A stretch of 6,772 nt of DNA, from contig NZ_JAHZAA010000045.1 of assembly GCF_019424165.1 (NCBI RefSeq), forward strand, positions 1-6,772, in the 5' to 3' direction. Both the position numbers and the translations under genes were made by a program. The notes under the pieces were generated by a model. It saw only the letters and a list, made by a program, of their open reading frames with translations. It ran no database searches and was not told the origin of the DNA. This document shows positions 5,309-6,772 of this stretch, piece by piece. Every line of letters starts with the position of its first letter. Within the stretch, counting starts at the first letter, position 1. The stretch comes from Desulfovibrio sp. (GTDB lineage: Bacteria > Desulfobacterota > Desulfovibrionia > Desulfovibrionales > Desulfovibrionaceae).

Positions 5309-6772
5309 GTCGCGGGGGTTCCATAGACCTGACGCATCTGTTCAAGCAGGCGCTGCAGCCGGTGAGTCCAGGTGTGGCAGGCCAGTGCCCGTCGTCTGGC
5401 CCGCCGGGCTATGTGACGGCGCTCCTGCGGGTGGGCCAGATAATAACGCGCCAGCTCCGGGGCTTCATCAGGGTCTCGGTAGCAGACCATTTCGTCCGGA
5501 TCGTACAATTGTTCCATCTGTGGCCGCCAGTCGGTCAGCACAAAAGCTCCGGCTGCGGGAACATCAAAGATCCTCTGGTTTACGGCCCCTTTCATCTGCT
5601 TGCTGGTGCAGTTGAAGTTAATATGCGAGCAGCAATAAAAGCGCGGCAAGTCCGTATAGTAACTCAGGGCATCCATGTAGCGCGGCTGAGAGGCTTCGTG
5701 CCGGAATTCGGACCGCCAGCCATTGTCGCCCACAATAAGAGGGTGCAGCGGCAGCAGGCGGCGTACACAACCATTGCGGTACAGGCGTGTGGCTTGCCAT
5801 GTAATGGCGGTTTCGTAGGCCAGTCGTGCCTCGTTGTCGGGCAGGGCCTGATAGTGTGCAAAAACGGCAGGGAAAGAATCGCGCAGAAAATCTGCTACGG
5901 AGCGCTGGTCACTTTCCATGAAGGCTTGGGACACCTCAAGAAAAGGCAGCAGCAACTGGCGGGGGAAACGGCCGTGTTTCAGGCGGCCACCCACCTTGTA
6001 CAGCATGGAGTTGCCTACAAAAGAAATGTCAGCCTGCCACGAATCCGGGGCTTCTGCCCCGCGCCCGGGGTGAAAACGGTCAGGATCCGTGCCGAGAGGC
6101 AGATAGAAAACATGTTTGAAGCCTGTGTCACGCAAACTATCAATATTGTCCGCATCCCAGGTAAACAGGGCTGTCCAGGGACTGACGCAACGTGAATAGA
6201 GATGAATAATGAGGTGGGGATTATCCACAAACCAGGAGGCCAGAGGCAACTGCAACCTTGCAAGAAGGTCCATGAGAACGCCTTCCACATCCACGCCCAT
6301 ATGGTTGAGCGTTATGCAGCAATCAGGCCGGAAAGAAATAACAGCCTCAAGCAGCTGCTCCACAAAATCTGTGCAGGCAACGCTGTTGTCCTCGATACGA
6401 ACCAGCCTGTGCTCAATGCCAAGTTTACGACAGGCTCCTTCCAGTTCGCCCATCAGAAAATATTTGCTTGTGAGCAGAAGGACGCGCGGCTGGTCGCCTG
6501 TGAAGCGGGGGCCGGCAGCACGGCCCCAGAAATCGAAACGGGTGCTGGCTGCAAGCTCTTTTTGCAGGGGACCGTAATAGGCACGGTCCAGCCGCAGATA
6601 GAAGGGCAGAGCCACAGGCAGCAGGCGCAGTCCGCTGTGGCGCATCTGCCAGCGGGTCAGTTGCCGCAGGGCTTCATCTACTTCTTCTGCGCAGACCAGG
6701 TGAATACGTTGGCGTTCTTCAGCAGGCAAGCCCGCAAGAACACCACTGATTTTCTGTATTTCCTGCTCTTTT
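5275..6772 (-). CDS. CgeB/DUF3880-type glycosyltransferase, 5' end missing
   Basis: The frame is open to the right edge, so the start lies outside the window; 498 codons are present. A TTG at 6729 is in frame but there is no reason to start there, because coherent protein sequence (IQKISGVLAG) precedes it. Residues are numbered from the first in-window codon. The N-terminal half resembles the DUF3880 part of CgeB-like proteins: PRVLLLTSKYFLMGELEGAC at 95-114, CCITLNHMGVD at 151-161, LASWFVDNPH at 177-186, YLPLGTDPDRFHP at 223-235 and ADISFVGNS at 247-255. The C-terminal half is a GT4/GT1-like donor domain (Glyco_trans_1_2 type): HINFNCTSKQMKGAVNQRIF at 383-402, DVPAAGAFVLTDW at 403-415 and YLAHPQERRHIARRARRRAL at 444-463. 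CgeB-like enzymes occur in spore-coat, capsule and flagellar glycan loci; the sugar and acceptor cannot be read from sequence. It overlaps the next gene by four bases and has an A8 slippery run near its end. Confidence 0.88.
   Translation of the reverse strand, partial: KEQEIQKISGVLAGLPAEERQRIHLVCAEEVDEALRQLTRWQMRHSGLRLLPVALPFYLRLDRAYYGPLQKELAASTRFDFWGRAAGPRFTGDQPRVLLLTSKYFLMGELEGACRKLGIEHRLVRIEDNSVACTDFVEQLLEAVISFRPDCCITLNHMGVDVEGVLMDLLARLQLPLASWFVDNPHLIIHLYSRCVSPWTALFTWDADNIDSLRDTGFKHVFYLPLGTDPDRFHPGRGAEAPDSWQADISFVGNSMLYKVGGRLKHGRFPRQLLLPFLEVSQAFMESDQRSVADFLRDSFPAVFAHYQALPDNEARLAYETAITWQATRLYRNGCVRRLLPLHPLIVGDNGWRSEFRHEASQPRYMDALSYYTDLPRFYCCSHINFNCTSKQMKGAVNQRIFDVPAAGAFVLTDWRPQMEQLYDPDEMVCYRDPDEAPELARYYLAHPQERRHIARRARRRALACHTWTHRLQRLLEQMRQVYGTPATKKIIERGPDA

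Noticed and set aside
5362..6195. A 277-codon plus-strand open frame opposite the CgeB-type gene
   Set aside because: It is antisense to a gene with clear family motifs, and there is no ribosome site or domain in the shadow product.
6727..6729. TTG at 6729 as the start of the CgeB-type gene
   Set aside because: The frame stays open to the right edge with plausible protein sequence, and no Shine-Dalgarno site precedes the TTG. The gene is treated as truncated by the window.
1..6772. tRNA, rRNA, CRISPR array, insertion sequence or phage genes
   Set aside because: None was seen. The window is almost fully covered by five same-strand genes, and no long direct or terminal inverted repeats were noticed by eye.

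Overview
The window carries part of a bacterial flagellar hook locus next to two sugar-transferase genes. All five genes lie on the minus strand, so transcription runs from high to low coordinates. In transcription order they are: a CgeB-type glycosyltransferase (5' end beyond the right edge), a family 9 (heptosyltransferase-like) glycosyltransferase, the hook-length control protein FliK, the hook-capping scaffold FlgD, and the hook protein FlgE (3' end beyond the left edge). The gene order fliK-flgD-flgE, the mid-50s GC content by eye and the protein character fit a Gram-negative, Desulfovibrio-like sulfate reducer. That assignment is inference from memory of such loci, not a search.

Region 1 (about 5275-6772 and 3863-5278) is a glycosyltransferase pair joined by a four-base ATGA stop/start overlap. 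Just before the junction the upstream gene has a run of eight A in the phase A_AAA_AAA. The -1 frame after it is open straight into the downstream gene, so ribosomal or polymerase slippage could make a fused two-enzyme protein. This is the most testable unusual signal in the window.

Region 2 (3694-3862) is the only sizeable gap, 169 bases. It has two halves. Next to the upstream gene is an almost pure polypyrimidine stretch (in transcript sense), a possible Rho-loading or spacer region. Next to fliK is a very AT-rich stretch with promoter-like elements and two inverted repeats.

Region 3 (1-3693) is the hook operon. FliK sets hook length, FlgD caps the growing hook and FlgE is the hook subunit. 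fliK and flgD are 25 bases apart and flgD and flgE 112 bases apart. Each junction carries a different potential RNA hairpin, and all three genes have good Shine-Dalgarno sites. Unusual protein features are a strongly acidic tail on FlgD and three degenerate helical repeats in the N-terminal half of FliK.

No RNA gene, insertion sequence, CRISPR array, origin or attachment site was seen. I found no evidence for a wholly new system. The novel possibilities are the frameshift-linked glycosyltransferase pair and its physical link to the hook operon.
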